64,000 bases of DNA from Krasilnikoviella flava (GTDB lineage Bacteria > Actinomycetota > Actinomycetes > Actinomycetales > Cellulomonadaceae), in assembly GCF_900167525.1 (NCBI RefSeq), contig NZ_FUZQ01000004.1, positions 430,747 to 494,746 of the forward strand, in the 5' to 3' direction. Both the position numbers and the translations under genes were made by a program. The notes beneath the pieces are model-generated. The model worked only from the letters and a program-made list of their open reading frames with translations. It was not told the origin of the DNA and searched no databases. Below, one piece after another: positions 34,060-42,363 of this stretch (position 1 is its first letter; each line of letters opens with the position of its first letter).

Positions 34060-35136
34060 TCAGGCGTGGGTGAGGGCCGGGTAGTCGGTGTACCCGGTCG
34101 CGCCGCCGGTGTAGAGGGTGGCCGGGTCCACCTCGTTGAACGGTGCGCCCTGCTGCAGCCGCTCGACGACGTCGGGGTTGGCGAGGGCGAACCGGCCGAG
34201 GGGCTCGACGTCGGCGAGCCCGGCGTCGATGTCCGCGGCGATGCCGTCGCGCTCGCGTCCGTACCGGACGACGAGGACTGCGGTCGGCCACACGTCCCGG
34301 AAGGAGCGCAGCAGCTCGTCGTCGCCGAGGTGGTGCACGTGCAGGTAGGCGAGGTGCAGCGGGGCGAGCTCGCCGACGAGGTAGCGGTACTGGGCACGCA
34401 CGGCCTCGGTGTCGCCCTCGTCGAGCCCGCCGAGCGGGAACGCGGGGGAGATGCGGATGCCGGTGCGGTCCGCGCCGATCTCGTCGGCCACGGCCCGGGC
34501 GACCTCGATGACGAACCGCGCCCGGTTCTCGACCGACCCGCCGTAGGAGTCGGTGCGCCGGTTGGCGTTCGGGGCGAGGAACTGGTGCAGCAGATACCCG
34601 TTGGCGGCGTGGATCTCCACCCCGTCCGCCCCGGCGGCGATCGCCGAGGCCGCCGCGTGACGGAACTCGCTGACCACCCCCTGGATCTCCTCGCTGGCGA
34701 GCTCACGCGGCACGGGAGTCTGCTGCTTGCCGGTGGGCGTGAAGATGTCCTGCTCGGCGGAGATCGCCGACGGCGCGACCGGCTGCCGGCGGTGCGGGGT
34801 GTTGTCCGGGTGGGAGATCCGGCCGACGTGCATCAGCTGGATGAAGAGGTAGCCACCGTCGTCGTGCACGGCGTCGGCGACCTTCCGCCACCCGTCGACG
34901 TGCTCGGGCGTGTAGATCCCCGGGGTGCAGAAGTACCCCTGCCCGTCCTCCGAGGGCTGGGTGCCCTCGGTGATCAGCAGTCCCAGCGAGGCCCGCTGGC
35001 GGTAGTACTCCGCGGCGAGCTCACCGGGGGTGCCGTCGGAGTGGGCGCGGTTGCGGGTCATGGGAGCAAGCGCCAGACGGTGCGGAAGCTCGAGCCGGCC
35101 GAGGGCCAGCGGCTGCCAGAGAGACGAGGAAGTCAT
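34060..35136 (-). CDS. Old yellow enzyme family alkene reductase (NemA-like)
   Basis: A 358-residue FMN flavoprotein that reduces electrophilic alkenes, N-ethylmaleimide, or nitro-esters with NADPH. N-terminal LALAPMTRNRA, the active-site helix region VEIHAANGYLLHQFL and SYGGSVENRARF are diagnostic of the NemA/OYE class. TGYTDYP is at the C-terminal end. The ATG at 35136 follows a divergent region that contains a dyad shared with another locus. It is operonic with the SDR downstream. Confidence 0.95.
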   Translation of the reverse strand: MTSSSLWQPLALGRLELPHRLALAPMTRNRAHSDGTPGELAAEYYRQRASLGLLITEGTQPSEDGQGYFCTPGIYTPEHVDGWRKVADAVHDDGGYLFIQLMHVGRISHPDNTPHRRQPVAPSAISAEQDIFTPTGKQQTPVPRELASEEIQGVVSEFRHAAASAIAAGADGVEIHAANGYLLHQFLAPNANRRTDSYGGSVENRARFVIEVARAVADEIGADRTGIRISPAFPLGGLDEGDTEAVRAQYRYLVGELAPLHLAYLHVHHLGDDELLRSFRDVWPTAVLVVRYGRERDGIAADIDAGLADVEPLGRFALANPDVVERLQQGAPFNEVDPATLYTGGATGYTDYPALTHA

Positions 35137-35251
35137 GACAGGTGGTGTTCCTTTGCAACGAACGGATCGTCACCGCCCCCGGTGCGCGACCTCGGTGGTC
35201 CCCCAGCGGCGTGGAAGGATGAGCAGGGGCACATCCGATCCCACACGACAG

Positions 35252-35284
35252 TGACTACACTCAGAACTGAGGCAAGTCATAGTC
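35252..35284. promoter_or_regulatory. Candidate TetR operator, copy 1 (CTCA-N3-CTGAG)
   Basis: CTCAGAACTGAG (35260-35271) is a perfect 5-bp dyad with a two-base centre. It is nested within TGACT (35252-35256) ... AGTCA (35275-35279) and GACTA ... TAGTC (35253-35284). It lies between the OYE gene and the divergent TetR gene at 35303. The same CTCA-N3-CTGAG pattern is found at 38864-38875 in front of the second hydrolase. Confidence 0.6.
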
Positions 35285-35302
35285 TATTCCTGGAGGAGAC
35301 CG

Positions 35303-35905
35303 ATGGCAGTGGCGACGACGCCGCTCGGGCGACGCGAGCGGAACAAGCAGGCCAAGCTCGAGCGCATCACCGCGGCTGCCGGCGAGCTGTTCGCCAAGCG
35401 CGGGGTCGACGACGTCACCACGCAGCAGATCGCCGACGCGGCGGACATCGGCACCGGCACCCTGTTCCTGTACGCGAAGACCAAGGGTGAGCTGCTGCTC
35501 CTGGTGCAGAACACGCACTATTCCGCCGCGCTCGAGCGTGGGCGCGCCGCGGCCGCGGGAGCGGCGACGGCGCTGGACGGGGTGATGGCCCTGGTCGCAC
35601 CGATCGCGGAGTGCAACCGCGTCCAGGTCGACAACGGCCGCACCTACCTGCGGGAGATGGTCTTCGGCGACCCGGGCGAACCACATCACGCCGAGGCGCT
35701 GTCCATCGTCGCGCGGACCGAGGAGGCCGTCGCCGGCGTCCTGACGAGCCTGGCGCAACGGCCCGCGGCGGAGGCGGAGGCGCTGGCCCGGGTGGTCTCG
35801 GCCATCGTGTTTCTTGAGCTGGGGGCCAGTGTGAACGCGGACTCGAGCATCCCGGAACTCATCGCGAGCATCCGCACCCAGGTCTCAGCGATCCTTCCCC
35901 GCTGA
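35303..35905 (+). CDS. TetR-family transcriptional regulator of the redox cluster
   Basis: A 200-residue repressor. GRRERNKQAKLERITAAAG leads into the HTH DVTTQQIADAADIGTGTLFLYAKTK (about residues 38-62). The C-terminal domain is unclassified and presumably binds an electrophile or hydrophobic ligand. ATG 35303 has GGAGGA at 35291-35296. It is divergent from the OYE-SDR operon and convergent with the hydrolase at 35958. A broken paralogue lies at 38904. Confidence 0.92.
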   Translation: MAVATTPLGRRERNKQAKLERITAAAGELFAKRGVDDVTTQQIADAADIGTGTLFLYAKTKGELLLLVQNTHYSAALERGRAAAAGAATALDGVMALVAPIAECNRVQVDNGRTYLREMVFGDPGEPHHAEALSIVARTEEAVAGVLTSLAQRPAAEAEALARVVSAIVFLELGASVNADSSIPELIASIRTQVSAILPR

Positions 35906-35957
35906 CCGCGCTGCGGCGAGCGGCCGGGGCTGCGCTCGTTCGGTGGTCTCAGGGGGG

Positions 35958-36827
35958 TTATCGGGCGAGGAACTTCGCGGCGACGGGGGCGAACTGCTCC
36001 CAGTGCTGGAAGATGCCGCCGTGCCCGGAGTTGGGGTAGATGATCAGCTCGGAGCCCTTGATCCGCTGGTGCAGGTCCGCGGAGAGGATGGAGGGCACCA
36101 TGCGGTCGTTGTCGCCGTTGGCGATCAGCGTCGGCTGGGTGATCACGGACAGGTCCGACGGCGCCGAACGGCCGTACCGCTGGATGGCCTTCAGCTGGGT
36201 GCTGAACGCCTTGTTGCTGATGGGCTTGTCACGGTCGGCGGTGCGCTCCTTGAGCCGCTCGACGAACGCCTTCCCAGCCCGCTTGCCGACGGTGTCGCGG
36301 TTGAAGAACAGGAACTCCTTCGGATCCGACCGGGTGATCACGGAGCGGAAGATGTCCCAGTAGGTCACGCCCACGACCTTGTCGATGTTCTTCCCGCCGC
36401 GCGGGCCGGTGCCGGTGAGGACGAGCCTGCGGACCAGATCGGGGTGCTTGACGATCAGGTCCTGCGCGATCATGCCGCCCATGGAGAAGGAGAAGACGTC
36501 GATCTTGTCGTGCCCGAGGCCCTTCGTGATGAAGGTGTCGGCGTGGTCGGCGGCCTCTTCGATCGTGTCGGGGACGGTGCCGGACGAGGCGCCGACGCCG
36601 CGCTGGTCGAACGTGATCACGTGACGGGTCTGTGCGATCGCGTCCACGATGCGCGGGTCCCAGTTGTCCAGGGTTGCGGCCAGGTGCACGAAGAACACGA
36701 CGGGGATGCCGCCCTTCGGTCCGAGCTCGCGGTAGGCGAACGTGATGCCTCCCGCCGTGACGGACTTCGCCGGGGCGTCCGCGTACGAGGTGATGGTCGG
36801 TTCGCTGGTGCCGTCGGTGGTGCTCAT
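35958..36827 (-). CDS. Alpha/beta hydrolase, paralogue 1
   Basis: A 289-residue hydrolase. The nucleophile elbow is FSMGGM with Ser115, the acid is in NGDNDRMVP, and the catalytic His is in NSGHGG. The ITFDQRGVGASSGTVPDT region is typical of the haloperoxidase/esterase-like group. It is the same length as the hydrolase at 37936 and has matching blocks (NWDPRIVD with SWDPEVVD; GVGASSGTV with GVGSSTGTV). ATG 36827 has AAGGAG upstream. The 66-base gap after the oxidoreductase gene suggests cotranscription. Confidence 0.9.
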   Translation of the reverse strand: MSTTDGTSEPTITSYADAPAKSVTAGGITFAYRELGPKGGIPVVFFVHLAATLDNWDPRIVDAIAQTRHVITFDQRGVGASSGTVPDTIEEAADHADTFITKGLGHDKIDVFSFSMGGMIAQDLIVKHPDLVRRLVLTGTGPRGGKNIDKVVGVTYWDIFRSVITRSDPKEFLFFNRDTVGKRAGKAFVERLKERTADRDKPISNKAFSTQLKAIQRYGRSAPSDLSVITQPTLIANGDNDRMVPSILSADLHQRIKGSELIIYPNSGHGGIFQHWEQFAPVAAKFLAR

Positions 36828-36893
36828 GAAGCTCGCTCCTTCAGGGCCGGTGCTTGCGGGTTGTTGGCTTGTCGGTGACGTGCGGCGGCCGGG

Positions 36894-37889
36894 TCAGGGG
36901 CCGGTGATGACGGCCTTGCCGCGGACGCCGCCCTGGGCCAGGGCGGCAAGGGCCTGCGGGGTCTGGTCGAACGCGAACGTCTTTCCCACCACCGGGCGCA
37001 GGGTGCCGTCGTCGACGAGGGCGGCGATCTGACGGAGCTGGTCGCCGCTGGCGGCCATGAAGAGGAACTCGTACTTCACGCCGAGCTTTCTTGCCTGCCG
37101 GCGGATCTTCCCGCTCAATGCGGCGATCGCCAGGCGCAGCACCGGGTTCAGGCCCGCGGCCTTTGCGAACGCCGGGTCGGGTGGGCCGGAGATCCCGACC
37201 GCCTTCCCACCCGGGCGCAGGACGCGCAGCGACTTTTCGAGGTTCTTCCCCCCGAGGCTGTCCAGGACCAGGTCGTAGCCGGAGAGCTCGGCCTCGAAGT
37301 CCTGCGTGCGGTAGTCCACGACGATGTCCGCGCCGAGGTCGCGGACGAAGTCCGCATTCTTCCCCGAGGCCGTGGTCGCCACTGTGGCACCGAGGTGCTT
37401 TGCGAGCTGGATCGTGATCGACCCGACCCCGCCGGCGCCGGCGTGGACGAGGACCTTCTGGCCAGGCTTCACGTTGCCCTTGACGACGAGCGCCTGCCAC
37501 GCAGTCAGCGCCACCAACGGCAGGGAGGCCGCCTCGACGGGGCTGATCGTCTCCGGCGCGAGTGCGAGGTCGGCCTCGTCGATCGCGATGCGTTCGGCGA
37601 ACGTCCCGATCCGGCCGTCCCGTGGCCGGGCGAACACCTGGTCGCCGGGCGTGAAGCCCTGCACCCGTGAGCCGGTGCGGATGACGGTGCCGGCGACGTC
37701 GTGCCCGAGGGCGAGGGGAGTCTTGTAGGGCAGGATCGCCTTGAACTCGCCGTCCCGGATCTTCTCGTCGAGCTGGTTCACCCCCGCAGCGACGACGCGC
37801 ACGAGGACGTCTCGGTCGCCCACGGTCGGCTCGGGCACCTCGGCCTCGTGGACGGGCTGCTTGTACCTGTCGAACATGAACGCTCGCAT
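36894..37889 (-). CDS. Zinc-independent medium-chain oxidoreductase (quinone reductase-like)
   Basis: A 331-residue MDR-superfamily enzyme, expected to reduce quinones or enones with NADPH. The N-terminal GroES-like domain begins MRAFMFDRYKQP, and ALGHDVAGTV near residue 68 is the family block. The Rossmann domain has VLVHAGAGGVGSITIQLAKHLGA near 148. Structural-zinc cysteines are absent, as in the quinone reductase group. ATG 37889 has AGAAGAGG upstream. It lies between the two paralogous hydrolase genes on the same strand. Confidence 0.93.
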   Translation of the reverse strand: MRAFMFDRYKQPVHEAEVPEPTVGDRDVLVRVVAAGVNQLDEKIRDGEFKAILPYKTPLALGHDVAGTVIRTGSRVQGFTPGDQVFARPRDGRIGTFAERIAIDEADLALAPETISPVEAASLPLVALTAWQALVVKGNVKPGQKVLVHAGAGGVGSITIQLAKHLGATVATTASGKNADFVRDLGADIVVDYRTQDFEAELSGYDLVLDSLGGKNLEKSLRVLRPGGKAVGISGPPDPAFAKAAGLNPVLRLAIAALSGKIRRQARKLGVKYEFLFMAASGDQLRQIAALVDDGTLRPVVGKTFAFDQTPQALAALAQGGVRGKAVITGP

Positions 37890-37935
37890 GATCTCTGCCT
37901 CTTCTGCGGATCGGTCGGTGGGGTGATCGGCGTGT

Positions 37936-38805
37936 TCAGCGACGCAGGAAGCGGCCGGCGAGGTCGGTGACGGTCCGACGGTTCTGGGACACGACCCCGT
38001 GACCGGCGTCGGGGAAGATCCGCACCTGCGCGTCATGGAATCGCCGCGCCAGGGCGTTCGCGTTCTCGGACGGGACCATGCGGTCGCTGTCGCCGTGCAG
38101 GATCAGTGCCGGTCCGGTGAAACCCATCGGTGCGGGGGGCCGGTGACCCCACCGGTTCACCGCACGCAGCTGCGCCCGCATCACACCGGGCGTGACGGGC
38201 CCGTCGCGCCCGGTGCGCCGCCGCCTCAGCCTCGCCTGGTACGCCTTCGCCGCGTGCTTGCCGTTGCGGGTACGGGTGAAGAACAGCAGGGATGTCGGGT
38301 TCGTGAACGTCGTCACCCCGCGCGCGATCCCGCGTACCATGACGCCCGTCATCCGGGTCAGTCCGGGGCCGCCCTGCGGGCCGGCCCCGGCGAGGACAAC
38401 CTTGTCCACCAGGTCGGGGGCGAGGCGAAGGACCCCCTGGGCGACCATGCCGCCCATCGATAGCCCGAACAGGTCCACCCGGGACAGGCCCAGTGAGCGG
38501 ATCGCCGCGACCGCGTCCGTCGCCATGTCCTCGAACCCGTCCCGCACGGTCCCGGTGGAAGAGCCGACGCCGCGGTAGCCGAGCAGGATCACCCGGCGAT
38601 CCGTGGCGAGCGGGTCGACGACCTCCGGGTCCCAGCTGTCCAGATTCGCCCCCAGATGCGTCAACGCCACCAACGGCACCCCGCCCGCGTGCTCGCTGCC
38701 GAGCTCGCGGTAGACGAGCTCCACGCCCGCCGCGGCGACGGTCCGCGTCTGTGCATCGACGAACCGCACCGGTGCGGCACCTGGTCCCTGCGCTGCGCGC
38801 TCCAT
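37936..38805 (-). CDS. Alpha/beta hydrolase, paralogue 2
   Basis: A 289-residue hydrolase with Ser116 in GLSMGGM, the acid in HGDSDRMVPSE and the His in DAGHGVV. It is clearly related to the hydrolase at 35958 in length and in most blocks but has diverged in the cap region (GKHAAKAYQARLRRRRTGR). ATG 38805 has AAGGA upstream. It is the first gene of a likely three-gene unit (hydrolase, oxidoreductase, hydrolase) behind a CTCA-N3-CTGAG dyad. Confidence 0.9.
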   Translation of the reverse strand: MERAAQGPGAAPVRFVDAQTRTVAAAGVELVYRELGSEHAGGVPLVALTHLGANLDSWDPEVVDPLATDRRVILLGYRGVGSSTGTVRDGFEDMATDAVAAIRSLGLSRVDLFGLSMGGMVAQGVLRLAPDLVDKVVLAGAGPQGGPGLTRMTGVMVRGIARGVTTFTNPTSLLFFTRTRNGKHAAKAYQARLRRRRTGRDGPVTPGVMRAQLRAVNRWGHRPPAPMGFTGPALILHGDSDRMVPSENANALARRFHDAQVRIFPDAGHGVVSQNRRTVTDLAGRFLRR

Positions 38806-38863
38806 GGGTGTCCTTCCCTTCGCCCTCGACCCCGGCGGTTCGTCATTCGCATGACCGAGTATG

Positions 38864-38883
38864 CTCAAGTCTGAGTCGACTCA
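38864..38883. promoter_or_regulatory. Candidate TetR operator, copy 2 (CTCA-N3-CTGAG)
   Basis: CTCAAGTCTGAG (38864-38875) matches the CTCA-N3-CTGAG pattern at 35260-35271. It overlaps a perfect 12-base palindrome TGAGTCGACTCA (38872-38883). It lies between the second hydrolase and the divergent TetR remnant. Confidence 0.55.
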
Positions 38884-38903
38884 CAAATTCTGTCAAGGGG
38901 AGG

Positions 38904-39119
38904 TTGGCACGGGGCCGCATCTCGGGGCGACGGGAGCGCGCGAAGGAGGGCAAGCGGCGTCGCATCATCGCCGCAGCCGGCGCCCTGTTCGCCGAACGGA
39001 GCGTCGACGGCGTGATCACGCGGCAGATCGCCGACCAGGCCAGGGCGGGCACCCTCGAGACCGTCCTCGCTCTCATCGACGCCAGAGGTCGGGGGCGACG
39101 TCGCGGCTGTGCTCGGTGA
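38904..39119 (+). pseudogene. TetR regulator remnant with internal deletion
   Basis: The N-terminal part (GRRERAKEGKRRRIIAAAGALF then RSVDGVITRQIADQA) closely parallels the intact TetR at 35303. The next segment, RAGTLETVLALIDARG, joins what should be the start of the recognition helix directly to the later helix region (compare ALDGVMALVAPI in the intact gene). The recognition helix and several later helices are lost, and the frame ends soon after. A possible TTG start at 38904 abuts GGGGAGG. It is divergent from the second hydrolase. Confidence 0.75.
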
Positions 39120-39269
39120 CGGCGCCGAACATGAGTTGAATCATCAGGAGGTCGGTGCGTCGGTGCCCGCCGTCCTGGGCACGGTCTCAGCAGGGGCACA
39201 TGTGGCGACCCTGCTCAAGGGGTGCGCAGGACCAGTCCCAGTGGCGCCGGCGTCCTCCTTGGTGACGTG

Positions 39270-39608
39270 CTAGAGCCGCCACGCCTCGCGGTAGTCGGCG
39301 TGGTCGGCATACGGGAGCGCGAGGGCTCGGAGCATGCGTTCGCCCACGAACTCGATGCCGCTGTCCTCCCGTGCGTCGATCGCCCGGTCGAGGTCCTTGT
39401 CCATGTCGAGGCCCGTCGCTTCGTAGGCGAGCCAGATGAGCAGACGCTTCGACTCGACCTCGGCCAGCAGGCGGTCCGGCGGGGACGCCTGCGCGAACTC
39501 GTTCGCCTGCGGCGCGTCGCCGGTGTCGGGGTGGGGGCGGAGTTCCGCGGCCGTCGCAGCTGCCTCGTCCTCGTCCAGGCGGGCGATCAGGAACTCGGTC
39601 AAGGTCAC
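39270..39608 (-). CDS. DUF6221 family protein
   Basis: A 112-residue protein starting VTLTEFLIARLDEDEAAA, the opening of the actinobacterial DUF6221 group. It continues with EVESKRLLIWLAYEATGLDMD and a C-terminal ADHADYREAW, which looks like the end of an acidic, helical protein. These short proteins are common on actinobacterial plasmids, phages and islands and have no assigned function. The start is GTG 39608. Confidence 0.75.
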   Translation of the reverse strand: MTLTEFLIARLDEDEAAATAAELRPHPDTGDAPQANEFAQASPPDRLLAEVESKRLLIWLAYEATGLDMDKDLDRAIDAREDSGIEFVGERMLRALALPYADHADYREAWRL

Positions 39609-39692
39609 AGGGCGAGCATACGGCTGCGGAATGCGACCGCCGCCCCGGGCAGGGCTGGCCCACGGCGCCCACGACGGGCGTACGGTGGACGG

Positions 39693-40265
39693 GTGGGTGA
39701 TCGACGGATCGGCCCGCACGAGGCCGATCGAGACGGCTCGCCGACGGAGGTTCGGTCCTCCGGCCCCGACGAGGTGCCCTCCGGGGCGCGGTGGGACGAC
39801 GACGGCGGCTACGAGCCCGACGACTCCGACACCGCTTCGGATAGCGACACCCCGACGACGGGTGGGCTGTTCCTGCGCGGCATCCTGGACTCGGCCCTCC
39901 CGCACGAGCTCGGCACCGACGACGAGCCGGAGCGGTACATGGTCGCTGCGGTCTTCTCGCGTCAGGTCGCCTCGGAGGAGCGCGCGCTGATCGAGGGGGC
40001 GGCCGCGCGGTCGACGCTGGCAGCGCACGGGTACCCGGGCCTGGGGCTCAAGGTCGCGGACCGTCGCCTCGAGATCTCCGGGACGAACCTGGCCATGCTC
40101 GCCGCCGGCCTCGCCACCGCGATCGCGGCGTTGCTGCGCGACGTCGAGCAGCAGGTCGCCACCGACCGTGAACACCGTGATGACCGACGGGCGCAGTGGA
40201 GCGCGGCGGAGGCAGAACGGGCCGCCCGGGTGAAGGCCGAGGCAGACCGTGTCCGCTTCGAGTGA
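39693..40265 (+). CDS. Hypothetical protein with KEOPS-Pcc1-like C-terminal part
   Basis: A 190-residue protein. The first ~70 residues are acidic, low-complexity and rich in Asp, Ser and Thr. The remainder (SEERALIEGAAARSTLAAHG, the GLKVADRRLEISGTNLAMLAAGLATAIAALLRDV stretch) alternates short strands and helices ending in a charged coiled coil. I only tentatively see a resemblance to small dimerisation folds, and no family is certain. The start at GTG 39693 is preceded by GTACGGTGGACG. It overlaps the desaturase start by 17 bases, so the two are likely coupled. Confidence 0.55.
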   Translation: MGDRRIGPHEADRDGSPTEVRSSGPDEVPSGARWDDDGGYEPDDSDTASDSDTPTTGGLFLRGILDSALPHELGTDDEPERYMVAAVFSRQVASEERALIEGAAARSTLAAHGYPGLGLKVADRRLEISGTNLAMLAAGLATAIAALLRDVEQQVATDREHRDDRRAQWSAAEAERAARVKAEADRVRFE

Positions 40266-41340
40266 GCATCCGGCCCCCGCGCCGACCAATGTCCGTCGCC
40301 CCGCCAGGCGCGTCACGAGGGACTACTCCGTGCTGGCGAAGGTCGTGCGGGACTCCGGCCTGAACGGGCGTCGCTACGCGTACTACTGGACACGGCTGAT
40401 CGCGACCGTCCTGGCATTCGCCATGGTGTGGGCGGGGGTCGTGCTGCTGGGGGATACCTGGTGGCAGCTCGTGCTCGCGGCGGCTCTGGCGGTCGTGCTG
40501 GCCCAGCTGGCGTTCCTCGGCCACGACAGCTCCCACCGACAGGTCTTCCGCTCGCGCGCCTGGAACGACTGGACCGGTCGCGTCCTGGCGAACGTGTTCG
40601 TCGGTCTGAGCCACATGTGGTGGACCACGAAGCACAATGCGCATCACGAGGCGCCGAACCGCGAGGGGCATGATCCTGACATCTCGCCCGGGGTCATCGC
40701 GTTCACTCCGGCGGTCCTGGTGAGCCGGCACGGCTGGCGCCGGTGGTTCGCCCGCCGGCAGGGCTGGTTCTTCTTCCCCCTGCTGACGCTCGAGGGCCTC
40801 AACCTGCATGTGGCGAGCGTGCGCACGGTGCTGGGTCGTGCGCCGGTCGTGCACCGTGGCGTGGAAGTCCCGGTCCTGCTGACCCGCCTGGTTCTGAACG
40901 TCGCAGTTCTCGTGATCCTGCTCCCGCCCGCCATTGCGGGCGCCTTCCTCGCGGTGCAGCTCGGCCTGTTCGGTGTGCTCCTGGGCGGGGCCTTCGCGCC
41001 CAACCACAAGGGGATGCCGATCGTCCCGGCGGACGCGGAGGTCGACTTCCTGCGTCGGCAGGTGCTGATGTCCCGCAACATCCGGGGGAACGTTGTCGTC
41101 GACTTCCTCATGGGCGGGCTGAACCGTCAGATCGAGCACCACCTGTTCCCGAGCATGCCGCGCCCGAACCTCCGACACATCCAACCGCTCGTGCGGGAGC
41201 ACTGCGCCACCCTGGGCGTGGCCTACGTCGAGGTCGGATTCTTCGCCTCCTACCGGATCGTCGTCGGCTACCTCAACGACGTCGAGCACCGTGCGCGTGA
41301 CCCGTTCGAATGTCCCCTGGCGGCGCAGCTCGGGCGATGA
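40249..41340 (+). CDS. Membrane fatty acid desaturase
   Basis: A 363-residue di-iron membrane desaturase that would introduce a double bond into acyl lipids. All three His boxes are present: HDSSH (residues 92-96), HNAHH (129-133) and QIEHHLF near 291. The hydrophobic segments lie between them in the expected two pairs. The front-end-type QxxHH third box places it with acyl-lipid desaturases. The start is GTG 40249. The electron donor is not encoded nearby. Confidence 0.92.
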   Translation: MSASSEHPAPAPTNVRRPARRVTRDYSVLAKVVRDSGLNGRRYAYYWTRLIATVLAFAMVWAGVVLLGDTWWQLVLAAALAVVLAQLAFLGHDSSHRQVFRSRAWNDWTGRVLANVFVGLSHMWWTTKHNAHHEAPNREGHDPDISPGVIAFTPAVLVSRHGWRRWFARRQGWFFFPLLTLEGLNLHVASVRTVLGRAPVVHRGVEVPVLLTRLVLNVAVLVILLPPAIAGAFLAVQLGLFGVLLGGAFAPNHKGMPIVPADAEVDFLRRQVLMSRNIRGNVVVDFLMGGLNRQIEHHLFPSMPRPNLRHIQPLVREHCATLGVAYVEVGFFASYRIVVGYLNDVEHRARDPFECPLAAQLGR

Positions 41341-41345
41341 GGGAC

Positions 41346-41367
41346 TTTCGCCCGAACGGGGGCGAAA
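41346..41367. terminator. Possible terminator hairpin after the desaturase
   Basis: TTTCGCCC (41346-41353) and GGGCGAAA (41360-41367) form an 8-bp perfect stem with a six-base loop. It starts six bases after the desaturase stop. There is no T run. Confidence 0.5.
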
Positions 41368-41444
41368 TGCGCGTACAGTCGAGAGCATCCGGACGAACGC
41401 GCCTCATGTGAGTCACGTGGGCCCGGAGACGCGAGGAGGCCGCC

Positions 41445-41807
41445 ATGGCCACCACTCCCACCCCGCCTCTGGCCTCCGCGGTCAACGGCAACCCCACCAG
41501 GAAGGTCCCCGGCACGAGCGCGGCGCCCAGCGTCACGCGAACGAGCACCAGCCACGGCAAGGCGCCCCGCAGCCGCGCCGGAGCCGCCTGGGTCGGGATC
41601 TGCATCGCGGCGCTCATCCTGGTCGCCCTCATCGTCTTCATGCTCCAGAACATCCAGCTTGTCCTGGTCTCGTTCCTCGGCATGGAGGGAACGGTGCCGC
41701 TCGCCGTCGCCCTCCTCATCGCCGGGGCCGGGGTCGGGGTCATCGCGCTCGTCGTCGGCACGGTCCGCATCGCACAGCTCCGACGCCGTGTGCAGCGAGG
41801 CGACTGA
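41445..41807 (+). CDS. LapA-domain (DUF1049) membrane protein
   Basis: A 120-residue protein. A disordered Ser/Thr/Pro-rich N-terminal tail of ~45 residues precedes two membrane segments (WVGICIAALILVALIVFMLQ and LAVALLIAGAGVGVIALVVG). The connecting NIQLVLVSFLGMEGTVP is the LapA hallmark, and a basic helix (RIAQLRRRVQ) follows. ATG 41445 has GAGGAGG upstream. The domain has a poorly defined role in envelope lipid or LPS-like assembly in other bacteria. Confidence 0.85.
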   Translation: MATTPTPPLASAVNGNPTRKVPGTSAAPSVTRTSTSHGKAPRSRAGAAWVGICIAALILVALIVFMLQNIQLVLVSFLGMEGTVPLAVALLIAGAGVGVIALVVGTVRIAQLRRRVQRGD

Positions 41808-41839
41808 AACGTGCGCACCGTACTCGGAGGGACGCGCCC

Positions 41840-42094
41840 ATGAACCGTGACATCGTGGCGCCCCGCCATGACCGGCTCCACGACCTCCTCGGCGAACTCG
41901 CGGCAGCCCAGTGGGCGGTGGAGGACGCCGTCATGGTCGTCGATGGCGGGCTTCCTATCGATCTCACGGACTACCTGACCGCGAGGGCGCGGCTCGATCT
42001 TGCCGTCACCGTCTGGAACCTCCGAGTGGTTGACCGGCCATCCCGAGAGGTCCCGCGTGTGCCGTTGACGCCGCTTGCGTCGAGGAGCAAGTAG
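41840..42094 (+). CDS. Small hypothetical protein
   Basis: An 84-residue soluble protein (MNRDIVAPRHDRLHDLLGEL...). It has a helical N-terminal half and a second helix near LTDYLTARARLDLAV. It has GGAGGG eight bases before the ATG at 41840, which is 32 bases after the LapA-type gene. I recognise no family. Confidence 0.6.
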   Translation: MNRDIVAPRHDRLHDLLGELAAAQWAVEDAVMVVDGGLPIDLTDYLTARARLDLAVTVWNLRVVDRPSREVPRVPLTPLASRSK

Positions 42095-42363
42095 GCGGCA
42101 GGCCGCGGGTATGGATCCGGAGAACGGCGTCCACCCCCGGCACCCGAGGCTGGTCGAGGGTGACACAGGCCGCGAGCTCGACGACATCCAGCAGGGTACG
42201 GGTTCACCTTCCATCGCGACCAGGCGGACGTCGTGCGCGAGGTGAAGCCGGACGGCATGTCGGCGGTCAACTGCCCGTCGTCGTCCATCTCGTCGGGGAA
42301 CCAGCGCCAGGCGCCGACCTGTCCGCCTGTCTCGTCGGCGTCGAGGACATGGGCACGACCGGG
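42095..42363. other. Non-genic region with possible degenerate coding DNA
   Basis: The minus strand reads TGGQVGAWRWFPDEMDDDGQ, HLAHDVRLVAMEGEPVP and LDVVELAACVTLDQ in three different frames, each with GC-rich third positions over short runs. This looks like a frameshifted gene remnant, but I recognise no family, and the codon bias alone is weak evidence. Confidence 0.35.

Noticed and set aside
40249-40265. Possible misplaced desaturase start because of the 17-base overlap.
   Set aside because: The desaturase has no better start before its first conserved helix, and overlaps of this size are usual in coupled genes.
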